Below the pieces are notes generated by a model. It was not told the DNA's origin and did no database searches. It saw nothing but the letters and a program-made list of their open reading frames with translations. A stretch of DNA of 64,000 nucleotides from Sphaerotilus mobilis. GTDB taxonomy: Bacteria; Pseudomonadota; Gammaproteobacteria; Burkholderiales; Burkholderiaceae_C. The position numbers were made by a program, and so were the translations under genes. Below are positions 29,977 through 39,507 of this stretch, in pieces; positions within the stretch are counted from its first letter, which is position 1; the number at the start of each line of letters is the position of its first letter. The stretch covers positions 558,001 through 622,000 of the forward strand of contig NZ_SGWV01000007.1 in the NCBI RefSeq assembly GCF_004216565.1, written 5' to 3'.

Positions 29977-31230
29977 TCAGATCAGCGCCAGACCGCGCGC
30001 GAGGTCGGCCTTGAGATCGTCGATGTGTTCGAGGCCGACGGCCACGCGGATCATGCCCTGCGTGATGCCGGCCGCCAGGCGCTGCTCTTCGCTCAGGCGC
30101 CCGTGCGAGGTGCTGGCCGGGTGGGTGATGGTGGTCTTGGTGTCGCCCAGGTTGGCTGTGATCGAGCAGATGCGCGTCGCGTCGATCACCGCGAAGGCGT
30201 GGGTCCGCCCCGCCGATGCGCCCTCGCCGCGCACGACGAAGCTGACGACCGCGCCGCCACAACCGCCTTGCTGCGCCATCGCCAACTCGTGCTGGGGGTG
30301 CGACGGCAGGCCCGGGTACCAGACGGCGGCCACCTGCGGCTGCTGTTCCAGCCAGCGCGCCAGCGCCAGCGCCGATTCGCTCTGTGCGCGCATGCGGATG
30401 GCCAGCGTCTCCAGACCCTTGAGCACGACCCAGGCGTTGAACGGCGACAGGCACATGCCAGCCGAGCGCATCACCGGCACGAACTTGCCTTCGACGATGG
30501 CCTCCGGTCCGCAGATCGCTCCGGCAACCACGCGGCCCTGACCGTCGAGGTACTTGGTGCCGGAATGGATGATCAGGTCGGCACCCAGCTTGGCGGGCTG
30601 CTGCAGGGCCGGCGAACAGAAGCAGTTGTCGACCGCCAGCAGCGCACCGGCTGCGTGGGCGATGTCGGCCAGCGCGCGGATGTCGCAGACCTCGGTCAGC
30701 GGGTTGCTGGGCGTCTCGGCGAACAGCAGCTTTGTCTCCGGCCGGATCGCGGCGCGCCACTCGGCCACATCGGTCTGAGAGACGAAGGTGGTCAGCACGC
30801 CGAACTTGCCGAACTCGCCCTGCAGCAGCTTGATGGTCGAGCCGAAGACGCTGCGCGAGCAGACCACGTGGTCGCCAGCCTTCAGCAGCCCCATCACCAG
30901 CAGCATGATCGCGGACATGCCGCTGGACGTGGCGATGCAAGCCTCGGTGCCTTCGAGCGCGGCCAGCCGGCGCTCCATCATCATCGTGGTCGGATTGGTG
31001 AAGCGGCTGTAGACGAAGGCCTCTTCCTCGTTGGCGAAGCGTGCAGCGGCGGTGGCAGCGTCGGGGTGCACGAAGCTGCTGGTCAGGAAGAGTGCCTCGG
31101 AGTTCTCGCCCCAGGGCGACGCTGGCAGGCCCTCGCGCACGGCCAGCGTGTCCAGCCGGGCGTCGGCGGGCAGGTCGACGCGCGGCAGGCGCTTCGGCTC
31201 GGTCTTGGATCGGTTCGTGTCGGTCGTCAT
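29977..31230 (-). CDS. metZ: O-succinylhomoserine sulfhydrylase
   Basis: This PLP enzyme of the Cys/Met metabolism family makes homocysteine from O-succinylhomoserine and sulfide. The 417-residue product shows YSRFTNPTTMMMERRLAALE, SSGMSAIMLLVMGLLKAGDH, and the PLP-binding aspartate region LLAVDNCFCSPALQQP. The Schiff-base lysine lies in IIHSGTKYLDGQGRVVAG. The gene order purF-metZ matches other beta- and gammaproteobacteria, where this homologue is MetZ rather than MetB or MetC. A second family member, metY, lies at 55.1-56.4 kb. Confidence 0.93.
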   Translation of the reverse strand: MTTDTNRSKTEPKRLPRVDLPADARLDTLAVREGLPASPWGENSEALFLTSSFVHPDAATAAARFANEEEAFVYSRFTNPTTMMMERRLAALEGTEACIATSSGMSAIMLLVMGLLKAGDHVVCSRSVFGSTIKLLQGEFGKFGVLTTFVSQTDVAEWRAAIRPETKLLFAETPSNPLTEVCDIRALADIAHAAGALLAVDNCFCSPALQQPAKLGADLIIHSGTKYLDGQGRVVAGAICGPEAIVEGKFVPVMRSAGMCLSPFNAWVVLKGLETLAIRMRAQSESALALARWLEQQPQVAAVWYPGLPSHPQHELAMAQQGGCGGAVVSFVVRGEGASAGRTHAFAVIDATRICSITANLGDTKTTITHPASTSHGRLSEEQRLAAGITQGMIRVAVGLEHIDDLKADLARGLALI

Positions 31231-31261
31231 GCGGTGTTCGGTCCGGGCGTCAGGCCAGGCG

Positions 31262-32782
31262 TTATTCGCTGGCGTTCTGGAGGGCGAGCCGGCCGCGATC
31301 AGCGGCGCTTTCCTCGTCCTGCGGCTGGTTGCTGCGCTGGGTCTGCATGGCCTCGAAGTCGGCCGCGCTGACGTCGCCCGTGATGTAGCGGCCGTCGAAG
31401 CAGGACGCCTCGAAGCCGGCCAGCTTCGGGTTCAGCGCCCCGACCGCACGCTTCATCGCGTCGACGTCTTGGTAGATCAGCGCGTCGCAACCGATGTAGG
31501 CGCGGATCTCCTCCATCGAGCGGTTGTGCGCGATCAGCTCCTCGCTGGTCGGCATGTCGATGCCGTAGACGTTGGGGTAGCGCACCGGCGGCGCGGCCGA
31601 GGCCATGTAGACCTTGTTGGCGCCGGCCTCGCGGGCCATCTGCACGATCTCCTTGGAGGTCGTGCCGCGCACGATCGAGTCATCGACCAGCAGCACGTTG
31701 CGGCCCTTGAACTCCATGCCGATCGCGTTGAGCTTCTGGCGCACGCTCTTCTTGCGCACCGATTGGCCCGGCATGATGAAGGTGCGGCCCACGTAGCGGT
31801 TCTTGACGAAACCTTCGCGGTAGGGCTTGCCCAGCTTCTGCGCCAGCTGCATGGCCGATGGACGGCTCGATTCCGGGATCGGGATGACGACGTCGATGTC
31901 CGACGGCGGCATGGTGCTGATGACGCGCTGGGCCAGCGTCTCGCCCATGTTGAGACGGGCGTGGTAGACCGACACGCCGTCGATCACCGAGTCCGGCCGC
32001 GCGAGGTAGACGAACTCGAACACACAGGGGTTGAGCGACGGCGACGTGGCGCACTGCTGGGCGTGCATCTGGCCGTTCATGTCGATGAACACGGCCTCGC
32101 CGGGCGCGACGTCGCGCAGCATCTTGAAGCCCGAGCCCTCGAGTGCGACCGACTCGCTGGCCACCATCCATTCGATGCCCTTGGCGCCGTCCTGCGAGCC
32201 CAGGCACAACGGCCGGATGCCGTAGGGATCGCGGAACGCCAGCAGGCCGTAACCCGCGATCAGCGCGACCACGGCATAGGAGCCCTTGACGCGCCGGTGC
32301 ACCTCGGCCACCGCCTTGAAGACCTCCACCGGCGACAGCGGCAGGTCACGCGCGGCCAGCTCCAGCTCGTGCGCAAGGATGTTGATCAGGACCTCGGTGT
32401 CGCTCTCGGTGTTGATGTGGCGACGGTCGATGTCGAACAGCTCCTGCTTGAGCGCATGCGCGTTGGTCAGGTTGCCGTTGTGGACCAGCACGACGCCGAA
32501 GGGCGCGTTGACGTAGAAGGGCTGGGCCTCTTCCTCGCTGTAGGCGTTGCCAGCGGTCGGGTAACGAACCTGGCCCAGGCCCATCGTGCCGGGCAGCGCC
32601 CGCATGTTGCGGGTGCGGAAGACGTCGCGCACCATGCCGCGCGCTTTGTGCATGAAGAACTTGGTGCCCACCGCCGTCACGATGCCTGCGGCATCCTGGC
32701 CGCGGTGCTGCAGCAGCAGCAGGGCGTCGTAGATCTGTTGATTGACGGGCGAGTTCGACGTCACCCCGACGATGCCACACAT
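31262..32782 (-). CDS. purF: Amidophosphoribosyltransferase
   Basis: This is the first committed step of purine synthesis (PRPP plus glutamine to phosphoribosylamine). After the initiator Met, the nucleophilic Cys starts the class II glutaminase domain (MCGIVGV). LLLLQHRGQDAAGI and GLGQVRYPTAGN follow. The phosphoribosyltransferase domain has the PRPP loop NVLLVDDSIVRGTTSKEIVQ. Length (506) is typical. cvpA lies 84 bases upstream, the standard cvpA-purF order, and metZ 31 bases downstream. Confidence 0.97.
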   Translation of the reverse strand: MCGIVGVTSNSPVNQQIYDALLLLQHRGQDAAGIVTAVGTKFFMHKARGMVRDVFRTRNMRALPGTMGLGQVRYPTAGNAYSEEEAQPFYVNAPFGVVLVHNGNLTNAHALKQELFDIDRRHINTESDTEVLINILAHELELAARDLPLSPVEVFKAVAEVHRRVKGSYAVVALIAGYGLLAFRDPYGIRPLCLGSQDGAKGIEWMVASESVALEGSGFKMLRDVAPGEAVFIDMNGQMHAQQCATSPSLNPCVFEFVYLARPDSVIDGVSVYHARLNMGETLAQRVISTMPPSDIDVVIPIPESSRPSAMQLAQKLGKPYREGFVKNRYVGRTFIMPGQSVRKKSVRQKLNAIGMEFKGRNVLLVDDSIVRGTTSKEIVQMAREAGANKVYMASAAPPVRYPNVYGIDMPTSEELIAHNRSMEEIRAYIGCDALIYQDVDAMKRAVGALNPKLAGFEASCFDGRYITGDVSAADFEAMQTQRSNQPQDEESAADRGRLALQNASE

Positions 32783-32866
32783 CGTTCACTCCGAAAAAAG
32801 GGATCCCGCGCACCACCGTCGAGGGCCGACGGCCGGTTGCTGCGGGACAACCCGTATTGTCCACGC

Positions 32867-33379
32867 TCAGGGCACGACGCGCCCGTTCGACCTTTGTGTC
32901 CAATCGGCCGGCAAGACCGGCGCGAGCTGCGCCAGCGCCGCCTGCGCGGCCGTCACCGAGACCGATTCGCGCCAGAACGGCTTGCGCGCCAGCGGCGTGA
33001 AGCCAGCCAACGTCACGGCCAACACGACGATCAACGCCCCGCGCAGCAAGCCGAACAGGCCACCGAGCACACGGTCGACCGGCGCCAGCACGCTGGCCTT
33101 GATGATCTGCGACAGCAGCCAAGCGAAGATGCGCCAGACCAGCATCGCCAGCGCAAAGGTCAGCACAAAGCCGATCCCCACCCGCAGGCTTGATCCGGGC
33201 GGCGCCCAACCCAGCCAGTCACCGACGGGCAAGGCGGCTGAGCGGGCGAGCAGCCAGGCCACCAGCCAGCCGAGCACCGACAGCACCTCGTGGACGAGGC
33301 CGCGCAGCAGGCCCAGCACCACCGACAGCAGCAGGATCACCGCCGCGCCGATGTCGACCCAGGAAGCATCGAGCGTCAT
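32867..33379 (-). CDS. cvpA: CvpA family inner-membrane protein
   Basis: The 170-residue protein has four hydrophobic helices in the CvpA pattern: WVDIGAAVILLLSVVLGLLR, the EVLSVLGWLVAWLLARSAA segment, GFVLTFALAMLVWRIFAWLL, and GALIVVLAVTLAGFTPL. The family has been linked to colicin V secretion and envelope homeostasis; the exact role is unknown. It sits directly before purF as in many proteobacteria and 10 bases after the SPOR-domain gene. Confidence 0.93.
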   Translation of the reverse strand: MTLDASWVDIGAAVILLLSVVLGLLRGLVHEVLSVLGWLVAWLLARSAALPVGDWLGWAPPGSSLRVGIGFVLTFALAMLVWRIFAWLLSQIIKASVLAPVDRVLGGLFGLLRGALIVVLAVTLAGFTPLARKPFWRESVSVTAAQAALAQLAPVLPADWTQRSNGRVVP

Positions 33380-33389
33380 CGTGCCCGCC

Positions 33390-34178
33390 TCACTGCGGCA
33401 CGATCATGCCGGGCAGGCCGGCGGCGCGCAGCTGGGCGGCGGCCTTCTCGGCCTCCTCCCGCGTGGCAAACGGGCCGATCCGGACGCGGGTGCGCGTGCC
33501 CTCGTTGGTGGTGACCGGCTGGACGCTGGAGCGCAGGCCCAGCTTGTCCAGCCGCGCCCGGGTCTCGCGCACGGCGTTGGCCTCGGCGTAGGCGCCAACC
33601 TGGACGGCGAACTTGACGCCGTCGGGCTTGCCCACAGTCGCAGTGGCCGGTTCAGACTTCGGCGCCTCGGGCTTGACCACAGGCTTGGCGGCGGGTTTTT
33701 CAGCCGGTTTTTCGACCGGTTTTTCGGCCGGTTTGGGCGCGACCTTGGGCGGATCGGGCTCGCTCAACGCAGCCACAGGATCGGCTGCAACAGGATCGGC
33801 CGCCGACGCGGGACGCGCCGCAGCCGCGGGCGGCACAACGGCCACCGGCGACGACATGACGGGCGCCGCCGAGGCCGCGGGCGGCGAGACTGGAGCGGGA
33901 ACCGGCGTTGGGGCTGCTGCGATCGGCGCGGCAGACGTGCCGTCCGGGCGAACGCCCTCGATCGTGATGGGGCCACCCACCGGCCGGGGCTTGGACTCGA
34001 ACACCATCGGCAGCACCACCACCGCCAGCACCACCAGCACCGCCGCGCCGATCAGGCGGCGGCGCGCCCGCACGCGGAGTTGCTCGATGGCGGCATCGTC
34101 CTGCGGCACGGCACCGCGCGACGACGTGGCACCCGAGCGGGCGGCTTGCTGGCGCTGGAGGAAAGAAGGCAGACGCAT
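33390..34178 (-). CDS. DedD-like SPOR-domain protein
   Basis: A short cytoplasmic N-terminus and one membrane helix (RLIGAAVLVVLAVVVLPMVF, about residues 42-61) precede a Pro/Ala/Lys-rich spacer containing repeated EKP/AKP units (KPAEKPVEKPAEKPAAKP). The C-terminal SPOR domain (about residues 190-262: FAVQVGAYAEANAVRETRAR; RVRIGPFATREEAEKAAAQL) follows. SPOR domains bind denuded peptidoglycan at division sites, so a septal role like DedD or FtsN is inferred. It lies in the conserved accD-folC-dedD-cvpA-purF string. The initiator region contains several basic residues as expected for a type II topology. Confidence 0.9.
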   Translation of the reverse strand: MRLPSFLQRQQAARSGATSSRGAVPQDDAAIEQLRVRARRRLIGAAVLVVLAVVVLPMVFESKPRPVGGPITIEGVRPDGTSAAPIAAAPTPVPAPVSPPAASAAPVMSSPVAVVPPAAAARPASAADPVAADPVAALSEPDPPKVAPKPAEKPVEKPAEKPAAKPVVKPEAPKSEPATATVGKPDGVKFAVQVGAYAEANAVRETRARLDKLGLRSSVQPVTTNEGTRTRVRIGPFATREEAEKAAAQLRAAGLPGMIVPQ

Positions 34179-34319
34179 CAGGCGGGAGATCCGGGTGGGG
34201 CGACGCGACGGGCTGGCGTCGAGCTGGCGTTGATCGTCATGGGCGACCGCTGGGCGGCCACGTTGCGGCGGTCAGCCGCATCGACGCGTCGGCCGATCGG
34301 CACGGGGAAAACCGAGGTT

Positions 34320-35633
34320 TCACCCGAGGTGCGCGCTGCCCAGCCGCGGCACTCCGGCCTCGATCACGCCACCAACGGTGTAGAACGAGCCAAAGACCAC
34401 GATTCTATCCACCGGGTCTGCGGCGGCGATGGCCGCAGCCAGCGCGGTGGACGGGTCCGGATGGCAGGTGATCGTGGCCACCGGCAGCGGCGCGGAGCTG
34501 GCCGGATGCGCGGCACGCGCCGCCTCGACCGCCGCCGCCACATGGACCGCTCGGGCGGCCCGCGCGGTCGGCAGGTCGGTGCAATGCCAGCTGTCGACCA
34601 GCGGCAGCAACGGCTGCAGCAGACCGGCGATGTCCTTGTCGGCCATGGCGCCGAGCACGACGTGGGTGCGCGGGTGGTAGGCCATCTGATCGAGGTTGCG
34701 CGCCAGCACGGCGGCAGCGTGGGGGTTGTGTGCCACGTCCAGCACCAGGGTCGGCTGGCCCGGCACGATCTGGAAGCGCCCGGGCAGTTCGACCATGGCC
34801 AGGCCGTTTCGCACGGCCTGCGCGGGCACCGGCAGCTGCTGACGCATGGCGTCCAGTGCGGCCAGCACGCCGGTGGCGTTCAGCAGTTGATTGGCGCCCC
34901 GCAGCGCCGGGTAGGCCATGGCGTTGTAGCGCCGGCCGCGTCCGCTCCAGGACCACTGCTGGCGGTCGCCGGCGTAGTTGAAGTCGCGGCCGAAGCACCA
35001 CAGGTCGACCCCCAGGTCGGCGGCATGGGCCAGCAGGCTGGCCGGCGGCTGCGGGTCTGACACGATGGCCGGGCGACCGGCGCGCATCACGCCAGCCTTC
35101 TCGCGGCCGATGGACTCGCGGTCCGGCCCGAGGAAGTCCATGTGGTCGAGGTCGATGCTGGTGATGACGGCGCAGTCGGCGTCGATCACGTTGACCGCAT
35201 CCAGCCGGCCGCCGAGGCCGACCTCCAGCACAACCGCATCAAGCGGCAGGGCCGACAGGTGGCGCAGCAGCGCCAGCGTCGTGAACTCGAAGTAGGTCAG
35301 CGCGCCGCCGTCGCGGGCGGCCTCGACGGCCTCGAAATCCGGCAACAGCGCGTCGGCACGGACGATGTCGCCATTGACGCGCAGACGCTCCTCGAAGTGC
35401 ACCAGGTGCGGCGAGGTGTAGACACCGACCCGGTAGCCCGCCTGCGTCAGGATGGCTTCGAGCATCGCGCAGGTCGAGCCCTTGCCGTTGGTGCCGGCGA
35501 CGGTGAAGACCGGCACGTCGAAGCGCAGGTCGAGCCGACGCGCCACGGTGGCCACGCGTTCGAGCGTCAGGTCGATGGTGCGCGGGTGCAGGCGTTCGCA
35601 GTGCGACAGCCACTCGGCGAGGGTGCGGTACAT
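34320..35633 (-). CDS. folC: Bifunctional folylpolyglutamate/dihydrofolate synthase
   Basis: It adds glutamate to dihydropteroate and to folates. The 437-residue Mur-ligase-type protein has the P loop TVAGTNGKGSTCAMLEAIL, YTSPHLVHFEERLRVNG, VLEVGLGGRLDAVNVID and SIDLDHMDFLGPDRESIG. The C-terminal ligase domain follows (LVLDVAHNPHAAAVLARNLD). The ATG at 35633 begins YRTLAEWLSHCERLHP; an ATG 36 bases upstream gives a non-family extension. accD is about 107 bases upstream, the SPOR gene 141 bases downstream. Confidence 0.96.
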   Translation of the reverse strand: MYRTLAEWLSHCERLHPRTIDLTLERVATVARRLDLRFDVPVFTVAGTNGKGSTCAMLEAILTQAGYRVGVYTSPHLVHFEERLRVNGDIVRADALLPDFEAVEAARDGGALTYFEFTTLALLRHLSALPLDAVVLEVGLGGRLDAVNVIDADCAVITSIDLDHMDFLGPDRESIGREKAGVMRAGRPAIVSDPQPPASLLAHAADLGVDLWCFGRDFNYAGDRQQWSWSGRGRRYNAMAYPALRGANQLLNATGVLAALDAMRQQLPVPAQAVRNGLAMVELPGRFQIVPGQPTLVLDVAHNPHAAAVLARNLDQMAYHPRTHVVLGAMADKDIAGLLQPLLPLVDSWHCTDLPTARAARAVHVAAAVEAARAAHPASSAPLPVATITCHPDPSTALAAAIAAADPVDRIVVFGSFYTVGGVIEAGVPRLGSAHLG

Positions 35634-35740
35634 CAGGACGGCAACTCCGGGTCGGTGGCACAGGCCCACGCCGCCCCAAAAGGACAGGGGCGCCTTGCGA
35701 CGCCCCCAGTACGCGCCGGCCGAGGCCGGCTCGGCAAGAT

Positions 35741-36613
35741 TCAGGCGACCGCGTCGGCGCTCTGGCGCTGCAGCATCGCCAGCACACGGGCGATGGTCGA
35801 ACGCAGCTGGCGACGGTCGACGATCATGTCCAGCGCGCCCTTCTCGACCAAGAACTCGCTGCGCTGGAAGCCCTCAGGCAGCTTCTCGCGCACGGTGTTC
35901 TCGATCACGCGGGGACCCGCGAATCCGATCAGCGCCTTGGGCTCGGCCATCACCACGTCGCCCACGAAGGCGAAGCTGGCCGAGACACCGCCCATGGTCG
36001 GGTCGGTCAGCACGCTGACATAGGGCAGCTTCGCCTTGGCCAGACGCGTCAGCGCGGCATTGGTCTTCGCCATCTGCATCAGCGACAGCAGGCCTTCCTG
36101 CATGCGTGCACCGCCGGTGGCGGTGAAGCAGACGAAGGGAACCTTCTGCTCGATCGCGGTCTCGACGCCACGCACGAAGCGCTCGCCAACCACCGAACCC
36201 ATCGAGCCGCCCATGAAGTCGAACTCGAAGCAGGCGACGACCAGCGGGATGCTCATGACCGAGCCACCCATGACGATCAGCGCATCGGTCTCACCGGTGG
36301 CTTCCATCGCCTCCTTGAGGCGCTCGGGGTACTTTTTGCTGTCCTTGAACTTCAGCGGGTCGACCGGCACGACCTCCTGGCCAACCTCGTAGCGGCCCTC
36401 GGCATCGAGGAAGGCATCCAGGCGAGCCCGGGCGTCGATGCGGTGGTGGTGCGAGCACTTTGGGCAGACGTTGACGTTCTGCTCCAGATCGGTGTTGTAG
36501 AGCACCGTCTCGCAGGACGGGCACTTGACCCAGAGGCCTTCGGGAACCGAGCGGCGCTCGGTCGGATTGGTCTGCTGGATCTTGGGCGGCAGCAGCTTGT
36601 CGAGCCAACTCAT
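35741..36613 (-). CDS. accD: Acetyl-CoA carboxylase carboxyltransferase subunit beta
   Basis: With AccA it transfers carboxyl from biotin to acetyl-CoA, making malonyl-CoA. The 290-residue product has an N-terminal Cys4 zinc ribbon (CPSC near residue 31 and CPKC near residue 51) and the carboxyltransferase fold ([60 protein letters not shown]). The ATG overlaps the trpA stop as ATGA, so fatty acid and tryptophan genes are translationally linked. This trpFBA-accD-folC order is conserved in many beta- and gammaproteobacteria. Confidence 0.97.
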   Translation of the reverse strand: MSWLDKLLPPKIQQTNPTERRSVPEGLWVKCPSCETVLYNTDLEQNVNVCPKCSHHHRIDARARLDAFLDAEGRYEVGQEVVPVDPLKFKDSKKYPERLKEAMEATGETDALIVMGGSVMSIPLVVACFEFDFMGGSMGSVVGERFVRGVETAIEQKVPFVCFTATGGARMQEGLLSLMQMAKTNAALTRLAKAKLPYVSVLTDPTMGGVSASFAFVGDVVMAEPKALIGFAGPRVIENTVREKLPEGFQRSEFLVEKGALDMIVDRRQLRSTIARVLAMLQRQSADAVA

Positions 36614-37434
36614 GCGCTTGCTCCTTGCGGCGTTTGGAGGGTGTCCAGCGCCGCGCGGATCTCGGCGATGAAGCCGGAGGCGGCTGGCACGACCTGCTCG
36701 CGCGGGCCGTCCTGGATGAGCTGAATGATACGGGAGCCGATCACGACGGCGTCCGAAACCCGGGCGACGGCGATCGCCGTCTGGGCGTCGCGGATGCCGA
36801 AGCCGACCCCCACCGGCACGCCCACGTGCTGGCGGATGCGCGGCACCATCGCGGCGACCGCGTCGGTGTCGAGGTTGCCAGCACCGGTCACGCCCTTGAG
36901 CGAGACGTAGTAGACGTAGCCGGTGGCGATGCGGCCAACGTCGGCCATGCGGGCGTCGGTCGAGGTCGGTGCCAGCAGGAAGATCGGGTCCATGCCGGCG
37001 GCACGCAGACGGGTCGCGAAGGCCTCGCACTCCTGCGGCGGGTAGTCCACCACCAGCACGCCGTCGACACCTGCAGCCTGGGCGTCGTCGACGAAGCGGT
37101 CTTGGCCATAACGCTCGATCGGGTTGGCATAGCCCATCAGCACGACCGGAGTGACGGCGTCGCGGCGCCGGAACTCGCGCACCATGTCCAGCACCCGGGC
37201 CGTCGTGATGCCACGGGCCAGCGCCCGTTCGCTGGCGCGCTGGATCACCGGGCCGTCGGCCATCGGGTCCGAAAAGGGCACACCCAGCTCGATCACGTCG
37301 GCGCCGGCGGCGGCCATGCCGTGCATCAGGTCGACGGTCACGTCGGCATACGGGTCACCGGCGGTGACGTAGGGGATCAGGGCCTTGCGGCCTTGCGCGC
37401 GCAGGCGCTCGAAGGTGGCGGCGATGCGGTTCAA
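36610..37434 (-). CDS. trpA: Tryptophan synthase alpha subunit
   Basis: It cleaves indole-3-glycerol phosphate to indole, passed to TrpB. The 274-residue TIM barrel starts [20 protein letters not shown]. The catalytic Glu and Asp lie in [18 protein letters not shown], followed by YANPIERYG and [16 protein letters not shown], with [12 protein letters not shown] at the phosphate site. No ATG fits; a TTG at 37434 has GGGAG nine bases upstream and overlaps the trpB stop as TTGA, so I place the start there. The rare start codon and overlap imply expression by coupling to trpB. Confidence 0.95.
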   Translation of the reverse strand: MNRIAATFERLRAQGRKALIPYVTAGDPYADVTVDLMHGMAAAGADVIELGVPFSDPMADGPVIQRASERALARGITTARVLDMVREFRRRDAVTPVVLMGYANPIERYGQDRFVDDAQAAGVDGVLVVDYPPQECEAFATRLRAAGMDPIFLLAPTSTDARMADVGRIATGYVYYVSLKGVTGAGNLDTDAVAAMVPRIRQHVGVPVGVGFGIRDAQTAIAVARVSDAVVIGSRIIQLIQDGPREQVVPAASGFIAEIRAALDTLQTPQGASA

Positions 37435-38726
37435 CGGGCTGCTCCCTGGGTGGCACGGGTGATCTCGATGACCTGATCGGCCTGCACCTGGCCCTTGACG
37501 GCCTGGCCGCGACACGAGGGTCGACAGTAGAAGTCGGCGCCGGACAAGTCAGCGACGGTGCCGATGTCCTTGTCGCCGCGACCGGACAGGTTGACCAGCA
37601 CATGCTGATCGGGCCGCATCGTCGCGGCCAGCTTCATCGCGTGGGCGACGGCGTGGCTGGATTCAAGCGCGGGAATGATCCCCTCGGTGCGGCACAGGCG
37701 GTGGAAGGCGGCAAGCGCCTCGGCGTCGGTGATGCCAACGTACTCGGCGCGGCCGATGTCCTTGAGGAAGGCGTGCTCCGGACCCACCCCCGGGTAGTCC
37801 AGACCGGCCGAGACCGAGTGGGTTTCGGTGATCTGACCGTCGGCGTCCTGAAGCACATAGGTGCGGTTGCCATGCAGCACGCCCGGCGAGCCACGCTGCA
37901 GCGAGGCCGAGTGCTTGCCCGACTCGAGACCCTCCCCTGCCGCCTCCACGCCGATCAGGCGGACCTGTTCGTGCGGGATGTAGGGATAGAAGATGCCCAT
38001 CGCGTTGCTGCCCCCGCCGACGCAGGCGATCACGGCATCGGGCTGGCGGCCGATCATCTCGGGCATCTGCACCAGGCACTCGTCGCCGATGACGCGCTGA
38101 AAGTCGCGCACCATCGCCGGATACGGGTGTGGACCCGCCACGGTGCCGATGATGTAGAACGTGTTCTCGACGTTCGTGACCCAGTCGCGCATGGCCTCGT
38201 TGAGCGCGTCCTTGAGCGTCTTGCTGCCCGACTCGACCGGTACGACCCGCGCGCCCAGCAGGTGCATGCGGTAGACGTTGGGGCTCTGGCGCTTGACGTC
38301 CTCGCTGCCCATGTACACGACACATTCGAGGCCATAGCGGGCGCAGATCGTCGCGGTGGCCACGCCGTGCTGGCCGGCACCCGTCTCGGCGATCACGCGC
38401 GGCTTGCCCATGCGCTTGGCCAGCAGGGCCTGGCCGATGGTGTTGTTGACCTTGTGTGCGCCGGTGTGGTTGAGGTCCTCGCGCTTCAGGAAGATCTGCG
38501 CACCACCGATCTCGCGGCTCAGGCGGTCGGCGTGGTAGACCGGGCTCGGACGACCGACGAAGTGGGCCAGCTCGCGCCGGTATTCGGCCTGGAACTCGGG
38601 GTCGTTCTTGTAGTGCTCGTAGGCCGCACGAAGCTCCTCGATGGCCTGGCTGAGCGTCTCGGCGACAAAGCTGCCGCCGTAGATGCCGAAGTGCCCGCGG
38701 GCATCGGGTTGCTGGTAGTCGAACAT
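37431..38726 (-). CDS. trpB: Tryptophan synthase beta subunit (with C-terminal extension)
   Basis: This PLP enzyme condenses indole and serine to tryptophan. The 431-residue product has [20 protein letters not shown] and the PLP lysine in [19 protein letters not shown]. It continues with [20 protein letters not shown], the phosphate loop [14 protein letters not shown], and [20 protein letters not shown]. Typical TrpB ends soon after the DKD motif. Here about 30 further residues follow, with a CRPSC cysteine pair and basic/acidic tail. The ATG at 38726 is chosen because an ATG at 38840 would add 38 non-family residues. trpA overlaps by four bases. Confidence 0.96.
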   Translation of the reverse strand: MFDYQQPDARGHFGIYGGSFVAETLSQAIEELRAAYEHYKNDPEFQAEYRRELAHFVGRPSPVYHADRLSREIGGAQIFLKREDLNHTGAHKVNNTIGQALLAKRMGKPRVIAETGAGQHGVATATICARYGLECVVYMGSEDVKRQSPNVYRMHLLGARVVPVESGSKTLKDALNEAMRDWVTNVENTFYIIGTVAGPHPYPAMVRDFQRVIGDECLVQMPEMIGRQPDAVIACVGGGSNAMGIFYPYIPHEQVRLIGVEAAGEGLESGKHSASLQRGSPGVLHGNRTYVLQDADGQITETHSVSAGLDYPGVGPEHAFLKDIGRAEYVGITDAEALAAFHRLCRTEGIIPALESSHAVAHAMKLAATMRPDQHVLVNLSGRGDKDIGTVADLSGADFYCRPSCRGQAVKGQVQADQVIEITRATQGAAR

Positions 38727-38823
38727 GGTGTGTCTCTCGAAGACGGCCGGACCGCGAAGCTCACGGTCCGAAGGTGCATGGGGTCGGATGCTGGAAGTGG
38801 AACCGCATCCCCGGAAGGGTCGA

Positions 38824-39504
38824 TCAGAGGCCGGCGGCAAGCCGGTCGTCAGCCTCTCGGACGGCGTCGCAGAAGCGGCGCATCAGCCCGGCGTCCTTGA
38901 TGCCCTTGGCAAGCTCGACGCCTGAGCTGACGTCAACGGCCACAGGCCGGACGCGTGCGATCCCATCGGTCACGTTTGCAGGATTCAACCCACCAGACAA
39001 AACGACCGGAGCGGGGACGTCGGCGGGAATGAGCGACCAATCGAAGACCTTTCCGCCTCCCCCGTAGCCCTCGACATGGGCGTCCAGGAGCAGGGCCTGG
39101 GCGGCGGGAAAAGCGCGTGCGAAGTTTAACAAGTCGATGTCTGCATCGACCCGCGCAGCGCGCAGATAGGGGCGTCCGGCCGCGTCGCACTGGGCCGCCG
39201 TCTCGTCGCCGTGGAACTGCAGCAGCAACGTGGGAATGCATGCGCAGGCGGCCTCGATTTCGGCCGGCGTCGCGTTGACGAACAGGCCCACAGGCGTCAC
39301 GAAAGGTGGCAGGCGGCGCGCCAGTTCGGCGGCCTGCAAGGGCGTCACCGCACGCGGGCTGCGGGCATAGAAGACAAAGCCGATCGCGTCAGCGCCAGCG
39401 GCCACGGCGGCATCGACGTCCTCGGGCCGGGTCAGGCCGCAGATCTTGATGCGGGTGCGGGCTTGAAGGGGCTTGTTCATGGGCATCGACCGCGTCGGCG
39501 GCAT
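38824..39504 (-). CDS. trpF: Phosphoribosylanthranilate isomerase
   Basis: It converts PRA to CdRP in tryptophan synthesis. The small TIM barrel shows [18 protein letters not shown] with the catalytic Cys, [24 protein letters not shown], the Asp region [15 protein letters not shown] and [17 protein letters not shown]. Start codons at 39504, 39486 and 39480 are all possible; 39504 lies three bases after the truA stop and 39480 gives the tighter N-terminus [12 protein letters not shown]. trpB follows after about 97 bases. Confidence 0.95.
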   Translation of the reverse strand: MPPTRSMPMNKPLQARTRIKICGLTRPEDVDAAVAAGADAIGFVFYARSPRAVTPLQAAELARRLPPFVTPVGLFVNATPAEIEAACACIPTLLLQFHGDETAAQCDAAGRPYLRAARVDADIDLLNFARAFPAAQALLLDAHVEGYGGGGKVFDWSLIPADVPAPVVLSGGLNPANVTDGIARVRPVAVDVSSGVELAKGIKDAGLMRRFCDAVREADDRLAAGL

Positions 39505-39507
39505 CGA

